This document shows, in pieces, positions 15,650 through 23,369 of a stretch of 31,058 nt of DNA. Where the stretch lies: the NCBI GenBank assembly GCA_964533185.1, contig CAZHLD010000029.1, forward strand, positions 1-31,058, given 5' to 3'. Below the pieces are notes generated by a model, which was not told the DNA's origin, did no database searches, and saw only the letters and a list, made by a program, of their open reading frames with translations. The stretch's first letter is position 1, and every line of letters starts with the position of its first letter. Position numbers and translations under genes: made by a program. The stretch comes from CAZHLD01 sp964533185. GTDB taxonomy: Bacteria; Acidobacteriota; Terriglobia; Acidiferrales; UBA7541.

Positions 15650-18019
15650 CTATGTCAGCACGCGCTGGAGCGAATTGGCCCAGGCGTCGTGCAGAGATTC
15701 CACCGGCGCGCTCACCACGGTCTGGCCATTGTACTGGATGCGGAAGTCCTGCCTGCCCACGCGCCCGATTGTCTGCGCCGCAACATCATATTGTGCCGCA
15801 AGCGCATTGAGCCGGGCAAGCTGCGCCGGCGCGACGCTCATCACCGCGCGCGCCCCGCGCTCGCCAAACAGCGCCAGTTCCGCCAGCTCCGCCCCCTGCA
15901 ATTGCACGTCGGCCGCGAACATCGCCCGTAGGGGCGTATGACCATACGCCCCTACACCAGCGAAACAACACTCCGCAATCGCCACCGCCAATCCGCCATC
16001 ACTGATGTCGTGCGCCGACTGCACCACGCCTTCCGCCGCCAGCCCCGATCTGATCGGGGCCAGCGCCACCAGACACTCGATCAGCCGCTTCTCCGCCGCC
16101 AAATCCATCGCCGGCGGCTCCCCCGCCACCACGCCTTGCACTACCTTCGCATACTCGCTCGACGAGAATTCCCGCTGCAGACGATTGTCATTCCGAGCGA
16201 AGCGAGGAATCCCTCCGTGGTCTTCTCCGTGACCGTCCAACACCACAATCACGTCGCCTTCGTTGCGAAACCCCATCTCCAGCGCCCGCTCAGCCTCCTC
16301 CAACACGCCCAGCACGCCAATCACCGGCGTGGGATAAATCGACCGCCCCAACGTCTCGTTATAAAAACTGACGTTGCCGCCGGTCACCGGCAGGCCAAGC
16401 GCCGTGCACGCCTCAGCGATGCCGTCCACACATTCCGAAAACTGCCACATCACCTCGGGCTTTTCCGGGTTGCCGAAGTTCAGGCAATTCGTCACCGCCC
16501 AGGGACGCGCGCCCGAACACGCCACGTTGCGTGCCGCCTCGGCCACCGCGTGCATCGCGCCCACGCGCGGGTTCAAGAAGCACCAGCGGCCGTTCGCGTC
16601 GGTACTCAACGCAAGCGCGCGCTTCGTGCCTTTCACGCGCACCACCGCCGCATCGCCCGCCCCCGGCCCGACAAACGTGTTGGTCCGCACCATGTAGTCG
16701 TACTGCTCGAAAATCCATCGCTTCGACGCAATCGCCGGCGACGCCAGCACCCGCCGCAAATTGTCGGTCAGATCCAGCCGCAATTCTTGTAGGGGCGCAA
16801 CATGCTGCGTCCCTACATCTGCAAACTCAAACAATCTCTCATCACGCCGCGCCTGTGGCTGCTTCATCGGCCGGTTGTACACCGGCCCGTCCTCCGCCAG
16901 CGGATGCGCGGGGATTTCTGCGACCGCGGCGCCACCATGCCGCACGCGCAGGACGCCGTCGTCAGTGACCTGCCCGATCACGACGGCATCGAGGCCCCAC
17001 TTGGCGAACACGCCCAGCAGTTCTCCCTCGCGCCCGCGCTCAGCGACCAGCAGCATGCGCTCCTGCGATTCGCTGAGCATGATCTCGTACGCCGTCATTC
17101 CCGTCTCGCGCTGCGGCACGCGGTCCAGCTCGATTTCGATCCCCAGCCCGCCGCGCGAGGCCATCTCGCACGTCGAGCAGGTCAGCCCCGCTGCGCCCAT
17201 GTCCTGGATCGCCACCACCGCGCCCGTTTTCATCGCTTCGAGGCACGCTTCGAGCAGCAGTTTTTCCAAAAACGGGTCGCCCACCTGCACGTTGGGCCGC
17301 TTCTGTTTCGACTCCCCGGTGAACTCGGCCGAGGCCAGCAGCGACGCTCCGTGGATGCCGTCGCGGCCGGTCTTTGCGCCGACGTAAAGTACCGGGTTGC
17401 CCACGCCGCGCGCCCGCGCGAGGAAAAGCTGGTCTTTCTTCGCGATGCCCAGCGCCAGCGCGTTCACCAGCGGGTTCGACGAATAGCACGGCTCGAACTG
17501 CACCTCGCCACCCACCGTCGGCACGCCAAAGCAGTTGCCGTAATGCGCGATCCCCCGAATGACGCCGTCGAGGATGCGGCGGTTGCGCGCGTCCTCGTCG
17601 GACGAGTCAATGGGGCCGAAGCGCAGAGAATTCAGCACCGCAATCGGCCGTGCGCCCATGGTGAAAATGTCGCGCAAAATCCCTCCGACACCCGTGGCCG
17701 CGCCCTGGAACGGCTCGACGAAGCTCGGATGGTTGTGCGACTCAATCTTAAACGCGGCGCAGAGCCCGTCGCCGATATCCACCACGCCGGCATTTTCCCC
17801 CGGCCCTTGCAGCACCTGCGGCCCCTGCGTCGGCAGGCGCTTCAAATGCACCTTGCTCGACTTGTACGAGCAGTGCTCGCTCCACATCACGCTGAAGATG
17901 CCCAGCTCGGTAATGTTCGGCTCGCGCCCGAGAATCTGTCTGATTCGGTGGAATTCCTCGTGGCTTAGTCCATGTTCAGCCGCGCTCTCTGCTGTGATTC
18001 TTGTCTCAGTATCCAGCAT
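15650..18019 (-). CDS. purL: Phosphoribosylformylglycinamidine synthase subunit II (small-type PurL)
   Basis: A 789-residue synthetase subunit of FGAM synthase (FGAR plus glutamine-derived ammonia plus ATP), working with PurQ and normally PurS. Motifs: MWSEHCSYKSSK (about 45-56), ESHNHPSFVEPFQGAATGVGG, VGGEVQFEPCY, IQDMGAAGLTCSTCEMASRG, ASKRWIFEQYD, TNCLNFGNPEKPEVMWQF, LGLPVTGGNVSFYNE and HDISDGGLAVAIAEC. Typical small PurL proteins have about 720-750 residues. The surplus corresponds to four in-frame palindromic inserts (16789-16816, 16187-16215, 16043-16059, 15928-15955) in variable regions. The start has CAGGAG 5 bases upstream of the ATG at 18019. Its frame is intact, so it is probably functional. 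Confidence 0.96.
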   Translation of the reverse strand: MLDTETRITAESAAEHGLSHEEFHRIRQILGREPNITELGIFSVMWSEHCSYKSSKVHLKRLPTQGPQVLQGPGENAGVVDIGDGLCAAFKIESHNHPSFVEPFQGAATGVGGILRDIFTMGARPIAVLNSLRFGPIDSSDEDARNRRILDGVIRGIAHYGNCFGVPTVGGEVQFEPCYSSNPLVNALALGIAKKDQLFLARARGVGNPVLYVGAKTGRDGIHGASLLASAEFTGESKQKRPNVQVGDPFLEKLLLEACLEAMKTGAVVAIQDMGAAGLTCSTCEMASRGGLGIEIELDRVPQRETGMTAYEIMLSESQERMLLVAERGREGELLGVFAKWGLDAVVIGQVTDDGVLRVRHGGAAVAEIPAHPLAEDGPVYNRPMKQPQARRDERLFEFADVGTQHVAPLQELRLDLTDNLRRVLASPAIASKRWIFEQYDYMVRTNTFVGPGAGDAAVVRVKGTKRALALSTDANGRWCFLNPRVGAMHAVAEAARNVACSGARPWAVTNCLNFGNPEKPEVMWQFSECVDGIAEACTALGLPVTGGNVSFYNETLGRSIYPTPVIGVLGVLEEAERALEMGFRNEGDVIVVLDGHGEDHGGIPRFARNDNRLQREFSSSEYAKVVQGVVAGEPPAMDLAAEKRLIECLVALAPIRSGLAAEGVVQSAHDISDGGLAVAIAECCFAGVGAYGHTPLRAMFAADVQLQGAELAELALFGERGARAVMSVAPAQLARLNALAAQYDVAAQTIGRVGRQDFRIQYNGQTVVSAPVESLHDAWANSLQRVLT
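15928..15955. repeat. 28-bp GTAGGGGCG palindrome inside purL
   Basis: A perfect hairpin with 13-base arms (GTAGGGGCGTATG and complement) and a 2-base loop, translated as part of GVGAYGHTPLR. Confidence 0.88.
16043..16059. repeat. CCCCGATC palindrome inside purL
   Basis: CCCCGATCTGATCGGGG, the same type as the GCCCCGACC hairpins, translated as part of LAPIRSGLAAEG. Confidence 0.8.
16187..16215. repeat. GTCATTCCGAGCGAAGCG repeat inside purL
   Basis: A full copy of the repeat that elsewhere is intergenic, translated in frame as GGIPRFARNDNRL. Confidence 0.88.
16789..16816. repeat. 28-bp GTAGGGGCG-type palindrome inside purL
   Basis: GTAGGGGCGCA ... TGCGTCCCTAC with a 6-base centre, translated within the VGTQHVAPLQE region. 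Confidence 0.85.
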
Positions 18020-18246
18020 TCTTACTCCTGCTTATTCGCGTCCCGCGCGTACTCCGGAGTTTATCCCGACGGCTTGTGTCGGGACCGTCAGCCCGTGCTC
18101 CGCCGCCACCTCCGCCGTCACCCTGATGTCCGTCTCTAACCTCCTCGCGCTTGTGGTTTGCACGTTCTACCTCACCATGCCTCTCGGACTTTCCGTCTTC
18201 TCCTCAATCTTCAATGTCTCAATGGCTCAATGACCCAATTCTCTCC
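18020..18246. other. Spacer between the M20 peptidase gene and purL
   Basis: No gene seen. It contains a palindromic element at 18051-18090 (ACTCCGGAGTTTATCCCGAC ... GTCGGGACCGTC), related to the copies near 1640 and 8139, then C/T-rich sequence including a TCAATCTTCAATGTCTCAAT stretch. Confidence 0.6.
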
Positions 18247-19677
18247 CTACTCCCTTCTGCAAAACCCACTCACCACTTCCCAATACAGCCTCACTCCATC
18301 CGTAAACGCCTTCACGCCAATGCGCTCGTCGTTGCCGTGTGCGCGGCCGACCTCGCGGTCACTCGTGGCAAACGCGCCAAAGCCGTAGCTGACAATCCCC
18401 TTCTCGCGGAAGAAATGCGAATCGGTGAAGCCTGCCGAAACCGACTGCGTTACACCTGCCCCGGCCTGGCCGGGACCCGCTCCCGGATGCAGCGTCTTGA
18501 CCGCGCGTTCGATGGCCGCGTAAAGCGGCGTATCGATGGGCGACGCGGTGGGCGGGAAGTTCAGCACCACCTCGACTTTGATCGTGTCGTCGGCCAGCAC
18601 GCGCTTCACCTCGGCCACCCACCGCTCGATTGTCCACCCGGGCAGCAGCCGGCAATCAATCAGCGCCGACGCCACCGGCGGGATGATGTTGATTTTCTTG
18701 GTGCCTTCGAGGCCGGTGATTGAAACTGTATTCGTCAGCAGCGCGAGCAGCGGCGGCTGCTTGGCGAGCTCCACGCGCGCGCCGGGCTGGGCGACAAACG
18801 CAGCGATGTCGCGGTAGCGGCTGCGCCACGGCTCGGCTTCGTACTGTGCCTGCGTGGCCAGCGCCCGCGCGACTGGCGGCGTTACTTCAAGCGGCGGCTG
18901 CCACGTCCGCAGTCGTTCGAGCGCGGCGATCAGCCGGTTCACCGACGACTCCGGACGCGGCACCGACCCGTGCCCGGGCGTGCCCGTGGCCGTCAGCTTC
19001 AGCCACGCGGGAGTTTTCTCCGTTGGCCCCACGCCGAAGGAAAGCGGCTTGCTGTCTGTGCCCGCGCTCGACCTCGCCCCTTCGTTCAACAGAAAACCGG
19101 CGCCGGCAAACCACTCCGGGCGGTTGCGCGCGATCCATCCGGCGCCAAACTCGCCCCCGGCCTCTTCATCGGCCGTGGCAATCAGGATGACGTCGCGCCG
19201 CAGCGGCGTTTTGTCGCGGTGCAGTTTCAAAAACGCCATCAGTTGCGCGATGGCCGTGCCCTTCATGTCCTGCGTGCCGCGGCCCCAGATGAAGCCGTCG
19301 CGCACCTCGCCCGAATACGGCGGCACGCTCCAGAACTCCGCGTTCACCGGCACCACGTCAATGTGGCTCAGCAGCACCAGCGCCGGCTCAGCGTTCGGTG
19401 TAGAGGCCTTCAGCCGCGCGACGATGTTCCCCCTGCCGGGCACCGATTCGCCCGTCTGATACGCAATGCCCTCGGCGTCGAAAATTTTCGCCAGCCACGC
19501 CACACCGCGCGACTCGTTCCCGGGCGGGTTGGTGGTGTCCACGCGGATGTACTCGCCGAGCTTCGCCACCGCCTCCTCGCCGTACAGTTTCCAATCCGTT
19601 GCTTGCCCCTGCGCGTGCGCGGGCAGTGCGACGACGCAAAGTGCCAGCAGCAAGGCCACTCGTTGTATGTGCGGCAT
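18247..19677 (-). CDS. Secreted M20-family metallopeptidase
   Basis: A 476-residue dinuclear zinc carboxypeptidase/deacylase of family M20. The signal peptide RVALLLALCVVALPAHAQ (residues ~5-23) suggests export to the periplasm. Metal and catalytic residues: SHIDVVPV (HxD), GRGTQDMKG (bridging Asp), ADEEAGGEFG (catalytic Glu and ligand Glu) and the late His in FTDSHFFREKG. The dimerisation domain sits in the middle. A GPGQAG stretch between LHPGA and AGVTQSVSAGF coincides with a palindrome (18459-18475). I use the ATG at 19677 (AGGAGA just upstream); an ATG at 19695 lies inside a repeat element. It is placed between purQ and purL with no metabolic link that I can see. Confidence 0.92.
   Translation of the reverse strand: MPHIQRVALLLALCVVALPAHAQGQATDWKLYGEEAVAKLGEYIRVDTTNPPGNESRGVAWLAKIFDAEGIAYQTGESVPGRGNIVARLKASTPNAEPALVLLSHIDVVPVNAEFWSVPPYSGEVRDGFIWGRGTQDMKGTAIAQLMAFLKLHRDKTPLRRDVILIATADEEAGGEFGAGWIARNRPEWFAGAGFLLNEGARSSAGTDSKPLSFGVGPTEKTPAWLKLTATGTPGHGSVPRPESSVNRLIAALERLRTWQPPLEVTPPVARALATQAQYEAEPWRSRYRDIAAFVAQPGARVELAKQPPLLALLTNTVSITGLEGTKKINIIPPVASALIDCRLLPGWTIERWVAEVKRVLADDTIKVEVVLNFPPTASPIDTPLYAAIERAVKTLHPGAGPGQAGAGVTQSVSAGFTDSHFFREKGIVSYGFGAFATSDREVGRAHGNDERIGVKAFTDGVRLYWEVVSGFCRRE
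18459..18475. repeat. CCCCGGCC palindrome inside the M20 peptidase gene
   Basis: CCCCGGCCTGGCCGGG in frame in the peptidase gene, the same design as the GCCCCGACC hairpins in purM and before tyrS. Confidence 0.65.
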
Positions 19678-19691
19678 AGGTCTCCTGGGTG

Positions 19692-19796
19692 TCATTCTGA
19701 GTCCCGGCCCGCCGCGGCGGGCGATGCCGGGGCGATCGAAGATTCCGACCCTGTCGGAACCGAAGATTCCGGCCAGGCCGGAAAGAATCTCTCTGC
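19692..19796. repeat. Long composite palindromic element
   Basis: GTCATTCTGAG is followed by a CCCGGC(CCGCCGCGGCGGG)GCCGGGG nested hairpin, then GATTCCGACCCTGTCGGAA, then GATTCCGGCCAGGCCGGAA, then AATCTCTCT. It is the longest chain of nested and tandem hairpins in the window and shares 43 identical bases with 13354-13396. It fills the purQ-M20 spacer. Confidence 0.85.
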
Positions 19797-19828
19797 GGCT
19801 TTTTCTGGAAAAGGGAGCTCCTACCCAC

Positions 19829-20539
19829 TTACGCCGACACGCTCATCCGCCGCGCGAAACTCCCCACCATTGACCGAAAAATCACCAATCCATCTTCCGA
19901 CCCCAGCCGCGCCTCGCTGGCGCGCTCCGGGTGCGGCATCAGGCCGAGGACATTGCGCTCGCGGTTGCAAATCCCCGCGATGTTGGCCAGCGACCCGTTC
20001 GGGTTCGCCGCCGGATCTTCGCGCCCGTCGGGTTTGGTGTACCGAAAAACAATCTGCCCGTTCTGCTCGAGCTCTCCGAGCGTCTCCGCATCGCAGAAGT
20101 AGTTACCTTCGCCGTGCGCGATGGGCATTTCGAGCACCTGCCACGCCCGCGCCGCTGCGGTGAAGGGCGTCGCCGTGGTTTCCACGCGAACGTGCACCGG
20201 CCGGCAGATAAACCGCAGCCCGGCGTTCGGTAGCATTGCTCCGGGCAGCAGCCCCGCCTCGAGCAGAATTTGAAAGCCATTGCAGATGCCCAGCACCAGC
20301 CCGCCGTTTTTGGAAAACCGTTCGACCGCGCGCATCACCGGCGAAAACCGCGCAATCGCGCCGGTGCGCAGGTAGTCGCCGTAGGCGAAGCCGCCCGGCA
20401 GCACAATGGCGTCAAACCCGTCCACGCGCTCCGACTGGTGCCAGATGAACTCCACCGGCTGGCCCAGCACTTTGCCGATCGCGTGGTACGCGTCGTGATC
20501 GCAGTTGCTTCCCGGAAAAACTACGACTCCAAATTTCAT
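19829..20539 (-). CDS. purQ: Phosphoribosylformylglycinamidine synthase subunit I (glutaminase)
   Basis: A 236-residue class I glutamine amidotransferase that feeds ammonia to PurL. The start FGVVVFPGSNCDHDA, the oxyanion strand LPGGFAYGDYLR, the nucleophile Cys in GICNGFQ (C86) and the His/Glu pair in MPHPER are all present. Length is normal. The ATG at 20539 has no ribosome site, and a TACAAT -10-like box ends 8 bases upstream, so the mRNA may be leaderless. It is the first gene of the purine cluster and is followed by a repeat and the M20 peptidase gene, not directly by purL. Confidence 0.95.
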   Translation of the reverse strand: MKFGVVVFPGSNCDHDAYHAIGKVLGQPVEFIWHQSERVDGFDAIVLPGGFAYGDYLRTGAIARFSPVMRAVERFSKNGGLVLGICNGFQILLEAGLLPGAMLPNAGLRFICRPVHVRVETTATPFTAAARAWQVLEMPIAHGEGNYFCDAETLGELEQNGQIVFRYTKPDGREDPAANPNGSLANIAGICNRERNVLGLMPHPERASEARLGSEDGLVIFRSMVGSFARRMSVSA

Positions 20540-20547
20540 CGTCGGTC

Positions 20548-20553
20548 ATTGTA
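20548..20553 (-). promoter_or_regulatory. -10 box of purQ (leaderless type)
   Basis: TACAAT on the minus strand, 8 bases before the purQ ATG. That spacing puts the transcription start at or next to the A of the ATG. Confidence 0.5.
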
Positions 20554-20628
20554 ACATTTCCAGAGTGGCTGGTGCGCAGAGGCCGTTAACAATCCGGCGT
20601 CGTACGCGTCCTTTCTGCAGAGAGAGAC

Positions 20629-21699
20629 ATGCGATTCCGCGCTCGAACATTGATGCACGCCACGCTGGTATTGCTCGCGACTGCCGGCGCCGCTCGCGCA
20701 CAGACCGGATGGGGACTCGCCCCCGACGGCCGCGGCGGGTTCACCTTCAGCGACATCACCCGCGACCGCGTCTGGCACGCTGACGCGCAGGGTCATCTTC
20801 GCTTCCTTCTCGACCACATTCATTGCCACACGCTCGTTCCCGGCTATGACGGTGCCGTCTACGGCGAAGACGTCGGCGGCGGCTCACGCGCTGGCGGGAA
20901 ACTGGGCGTATGGAAGCTCGCGCCCGACGGCCGTCGCATCGACCTTCTCCCCGTCACGCTGACTCCCGACCCAGGCATCTGGGTGGTCCGCGACGCTGCG
21001 GGGAACTCCTTCGCCTGGGAAGGAAACCCGGAGGACCGCCGCACCTCGCGCATCCTGCGCCGCTCGTCTGATGGAGCAGTGACAATTCTCGCCGGCGGCG
21101 CGTGGGGCTTTGCCGATAGTAGCGCCGTGGAGGCCCGCTTGGGTCACGTGCAAGCGATGGCCGTCACGGCCGATGGTGTCCTTTATCTTGTGGACGACGG
21201 CCATCTCCGGCGCGTCCTCCGCGACGGCAACGTCTCCACGCTTGCTCGCGACCTCGTCGTCCGCGCTTCCGGCGGACTCCCCGGCCGCGGCGGCCTCTGG
21301 AACCACTCGATGGGCATGGCGGTGGACGCCGCGCATCGCGTCCATATAGTGGACTACTCGCGCCGCCGCATCGTCCGCTTCGACGCCACAGAAGGCGCAA
21401 AGGAAATCCATCGCTCGGCCGGAATCACAAACCGAATCACCGGTGGTTCCTGGGGCTGGCGGCCCACCGGCGTCGCTACCGCCGGAGGAGAGGTCTTTGT
21501 TATGGAAGATTGGCCGCTGCCCCCACTCTTGGCCGGGCTGGTCGGTAGCCCGCGCATCCTGCGCATCACACCCGACGGTGCATTGGAAACCGTTGCCTCC
21601 GTCTCCAGCACGCCGCTTCGCCTCGCGGCTGCAGCCGCGCTCGCCGTCATTATCCTTCTTCTCTATCGCCTTTTCCGTCGGCGCCGCCCCGCCCGCTGA
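20629..21699 (+). CDS. Exported, membrane-anchored NHL-like beta-propeller protein
   Basis: A 356-residue protein. A signal peptide (ATLVLLATAGAARAQ, cleaved near residue 25) is followed by a repeat region of about 300 residues with propeller-like blades. Blade motifs such as MAVTADGVLYLVDDGHLRRV, MAVDAAHRVHIVDYSRRRIVRF and GEVFVMEDW...RILRITPDG are of the NHL/SMP-30 type. A single membrane helix (AAAAALAVIILLLYRLF, ~333-349) ends in a basic tail (RRRRPAR). This suggests an outward-facing propeller anchored at its C-terminus. Ligand and role are unknown. The ATG at 20629 has AGAGAG upstream. It is transcribed divergently from purQ. Confidence 0.75.
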   Translation: MRFRARTLMHATLVLLATAGAARAQTGWGLAPDGRGGFTFSDITRDRVWHADAQGHLRFLLDHIHCHTLVPGYDGAVYGEDVGGGSRAGGKLGVWKLAPDGRRIDLLPVTLTPDPGIWVVRDAAGNSFAWEGNPEDRRTSRILRRSSDGAVTILAGGAWGFADSSAVEARLGHVQAMAVTADGVLYLVDDGHLRRVLRDGNVSTLARDLVVRASGGLPGRGGLWNHSMGMAVDAAHRVHIVDYSRRRIVRFDATEGAKEIHRSAGITNRITGGSWGWRPTGVATAGGEVFVMEDWPLPPLLAGLVGSPRILRITPDGALETVASVSSTPLRLAAAAALAVIILLLYRLFRRRRPAR

Positions 21700-21712
21700 C
21701 CGTTCCTTCTGT

Positions 21713-21738
21713 GTAGCGCCGGGCTGCAGCCCGGCATC
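21713..21738. repeat. GTAGCGCCGGGCTGCAGCCC palindrome
   Basis: Hairpin GCCGGGCT GC AGCCCGGC with a GTAGC leader, between the propeller gene and the broken NTF2-like gene. It may also act as a transcript end. Confidence 0.7.
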
Positions 21739-21797
21739 TTCCGCTTTTCCGCCCACGCCAATAGGTGTATCTTCCCGCGCGACGGAGGAAAACCCCC

Positions 21798-21910
21798 ATG
21801 CCTGCTCCGGCAATGACTGACGACGGCGAAGCGCTGCATAAGCTTGTCCAAAACATCAGCCACGCCTGGCGCAGCGGCCGCACCGACGACCTGTACCGCT
21901 ACTTCCACCT
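21798..21910 (+). pseudogene. 5' fragment of an NTF2/SnoaL-like gene
   Basis: About 37 native residues (ATG at 21798 with GGAGGAA 7 bases upstream): TDDGEALHKLVQNISHAWRS, then a GRTDDLYRYFH stretch. This is the first helix pair of an NTF2/SnoaL-like fold. The frame then runs into transposon sequence and stops at 21941. The matching C-terminal end is found 1.5 kb downstream at 23453-23563. GC content and codon use are those of the host chromosome. Confidence 0.7.
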
Positions 21911-22138
21911 AACCGACTCGAAAACTTCTGGAGCCTCTTGAAGCGCGGCCTCAAGGGAACCTATATCAGCGTGGAGCCGTTCCACCTGTTCCGGTATCTG
22001 GACGAACAGGTGTTCCGGTACAACTTCCGCAAGATGCTGCATGATGGACTTCGATTCGAGCATGTCCTCGCTCATATCTTCGGGAAGCGCCTCACCTTTG
22101 CCGAAGCCACAGGCAGGGTGGGTACGACGTGTAGTTAG
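21911..22138 (+). mobile_element. 3' remnant of an IS1595-family transposase
   Basis: The frame from about 21911 reads NRLENFWSLLKRGLKGTY, then SVEPFHLFRYLDEQVFRYN, then FGKRLTFAEATG and a stop (22136-22138), 75 residues in all. This is the C-terminal end of an IS1595 (ISXO2-like DDE) transposase. The catalytic core and the 5' end of the element are missing, so it cannot move by itself. It joins the host NTF2-like gene on the left and overlaps the stop of the 55-residue minus-strand ORF on the right. It probably marks the event that created the insert. Confidence 0.82.
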
Positions 22139-22302
22139 CCCCGGTCGTTTGCCACGCGGGAAGCGGAAGATTTCTTAGATTTCTTCCGCTTCTTAGCTTT
22201 CTTCTCTGCGTCCAACTTCGCTTTGATCTCGCTATGTGAAACTCGTAACAGTTTCTCCATCAACCTAGAAATGCTGTTGTATTCTTTCGTCAGTTTGTTC
22301 AT
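22135..22302 (-). CDS. 55-residue lysine-rich protein coupled to the RelA/SpoT gene
   Basis: Starts MNKLTKEYNSISRLMEKLL and continues to a helical, strongly basic end (EKKAKKRKKSKKSS). The ATG (22302-22300) overlaps the stop of the alarmone-synthetase gene in an ATGA, the usual sign of translational coupling. The first 35 residues could form an amphipathic helix. I do not recognise the family. Its size, position and charge fit an antitoxin or accessory factor for the synthetase, or an RNA-binding partner; this is inference. The last codons reach the IS1595 remnant, so the C-terminus may have been altered by the junction. Too short to be caught by length cut-offs. Confidence 0.55.
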   Translation of the reverse strand: MNKLTKEYNSISRLMEKLLRVSHSEIKAKLDAEKKAKKRKKSKKSSASRVANDRG

Positions 22303-23369
22303 CCAACCGCCTTAATTGCCAACGCGGTATCCAGAACATTAAGAAAATGTCTGGTATCAGCATAATAGTTTGGGTATGCCGCCCGAAGGTCTGTGGCCGA
22401 AGGAACCCATACCAGCACAGCATCTATATCTTTGCGTTTTGATATTTCTAGTTCCGCAAGATCAGAAGAAGCCTCTTTTCGATTAACATACCCCTTAACC
22501 CTGAAAGTGTTCGCGGTGATGTCGAGAACCAGTAACAGCCATTTGAATTGCCTGATCTGCTGCCTGGGTAATACATGGAGAGCCTCCGTCCATCCACGTA
22601 ATCGCTGATGGACAGTAAGTGCCTTCGCAGATACCCTTAATTCGTCAATTAGTTCCGTAGTATTCGACGGCGTGCCCTCAACCAGCTTGGTGCCCTCGCG
22701 GAGTGCCAAAGCCGAACCCATTAGCGAGAAGAAGCGCCTCCATTCAGCGGGGCCAGCCCCAAATTTCAGGGGTTCTCTTGTAAATGTAGTCACCGTCTCT
22801 ACCGCCGTGGCGAAGGTGTGTTGCAACCTAGAGCGTAACTGAATCTCAATCCTCTGACCGTTCCACGGCTCACGGGAGCTTTTGCGGGCATAATAACGCC
22901 CGATGATATGAATCCCCCTGTAGCCGTCATCTTTGGGGTTCCTAATATAGTCATTACATTTGGGAGCCCCAATGGTGTCTAATGCTAATGCCGGTTCGCT
23001 CTCATATGCGCCCCATAGCCTGTTAACAACATCGACGCTTGACAGGATGGCGCGACACCCGCCGAGGTCTTGCATCTGTGACAGTTTCATAGTTGGTTCC
23101 CGAACCAACTTATTCATCAGGGATGAAAATCTCTTGAGACGTTGGGCGATAAGTACATCGAGTTCGATCCTTTTGGCGCGTGAACGTAACACCGCCTGAA
23201 ACACGTTCAGGGGGAGGGCATGAGAAGTTCGCCAATTTTCGACAACTGCGTAGGCAGACATCATTTCATCTGTCGCTGGAAGAAGGGGGTCATTCCACCA
23301 CGGAACCAGCATAGTCCCAGCGCGGTCTATTTCGCCCTTTTTGTATTCACGCTTAACAAACTCGGTCAT
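22299..23369 (-). CDS. RelA/SpoT-domain (alarmone synthetase) protein
   Basis: A 356-residue protein with a nucleotide pyrophosphokinase (RelA/SpoT synthetase) domain and no HD hydrolase, TGS or ACT domain. Motifs: QRLKRFSSLMNKL (about 76-88), MQDLGGCRAI (metal Asp D101), DYIRNPKDDGYRGIH (140-154) and EIQLRSRLQHTFATAVE (175-191, catalytic Glu). All expected (p)ppGpp-synthetase residues are present. About 150 further residues form an extension ending in a strand-rich segment (WLLLVLDITANTFRVKGYV). Domain-only synthetases with extensions include toxic (ToxSAS) and phage-sensing (CapRel) members. The ATG at 23369 is chosen because homology begins there. Codons are AT-richer than the neighbours, and the gene sits inside a disrupted chromosomal gene. 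Confidence 0.85.
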   Translation of the reverse strand: MTEFVKREYKKGEIDRAGTMLVPWWNDPLLPATDEMMSAYAVVENWRTSHALPLNVFQAVLRSRAKRIELDVLIAQRLKRFSSLMNKLVREPTMKLSQMQDLGGCRAILSSVDVVNRLWGAYESEPALALDTIGAPKCNDYIRNPKDDGYRGIHIIGRYYARKSSREPWNGQRIEIQLRSRLQHTFATAVETVTTFTREPLKFGAGPAEWRRFFSLMGSALALREGTKLVEGTPSNTTELIDELRVSAKALTVHQRLRGWTEALHVLPRQQIRQFKWLLLVLDITANTFRVKGYVNRKEASSDLAELEISKRKDIDAVLVWVPSATDLRAAYPNYYADTRHFLNVLDTALAIKAVG

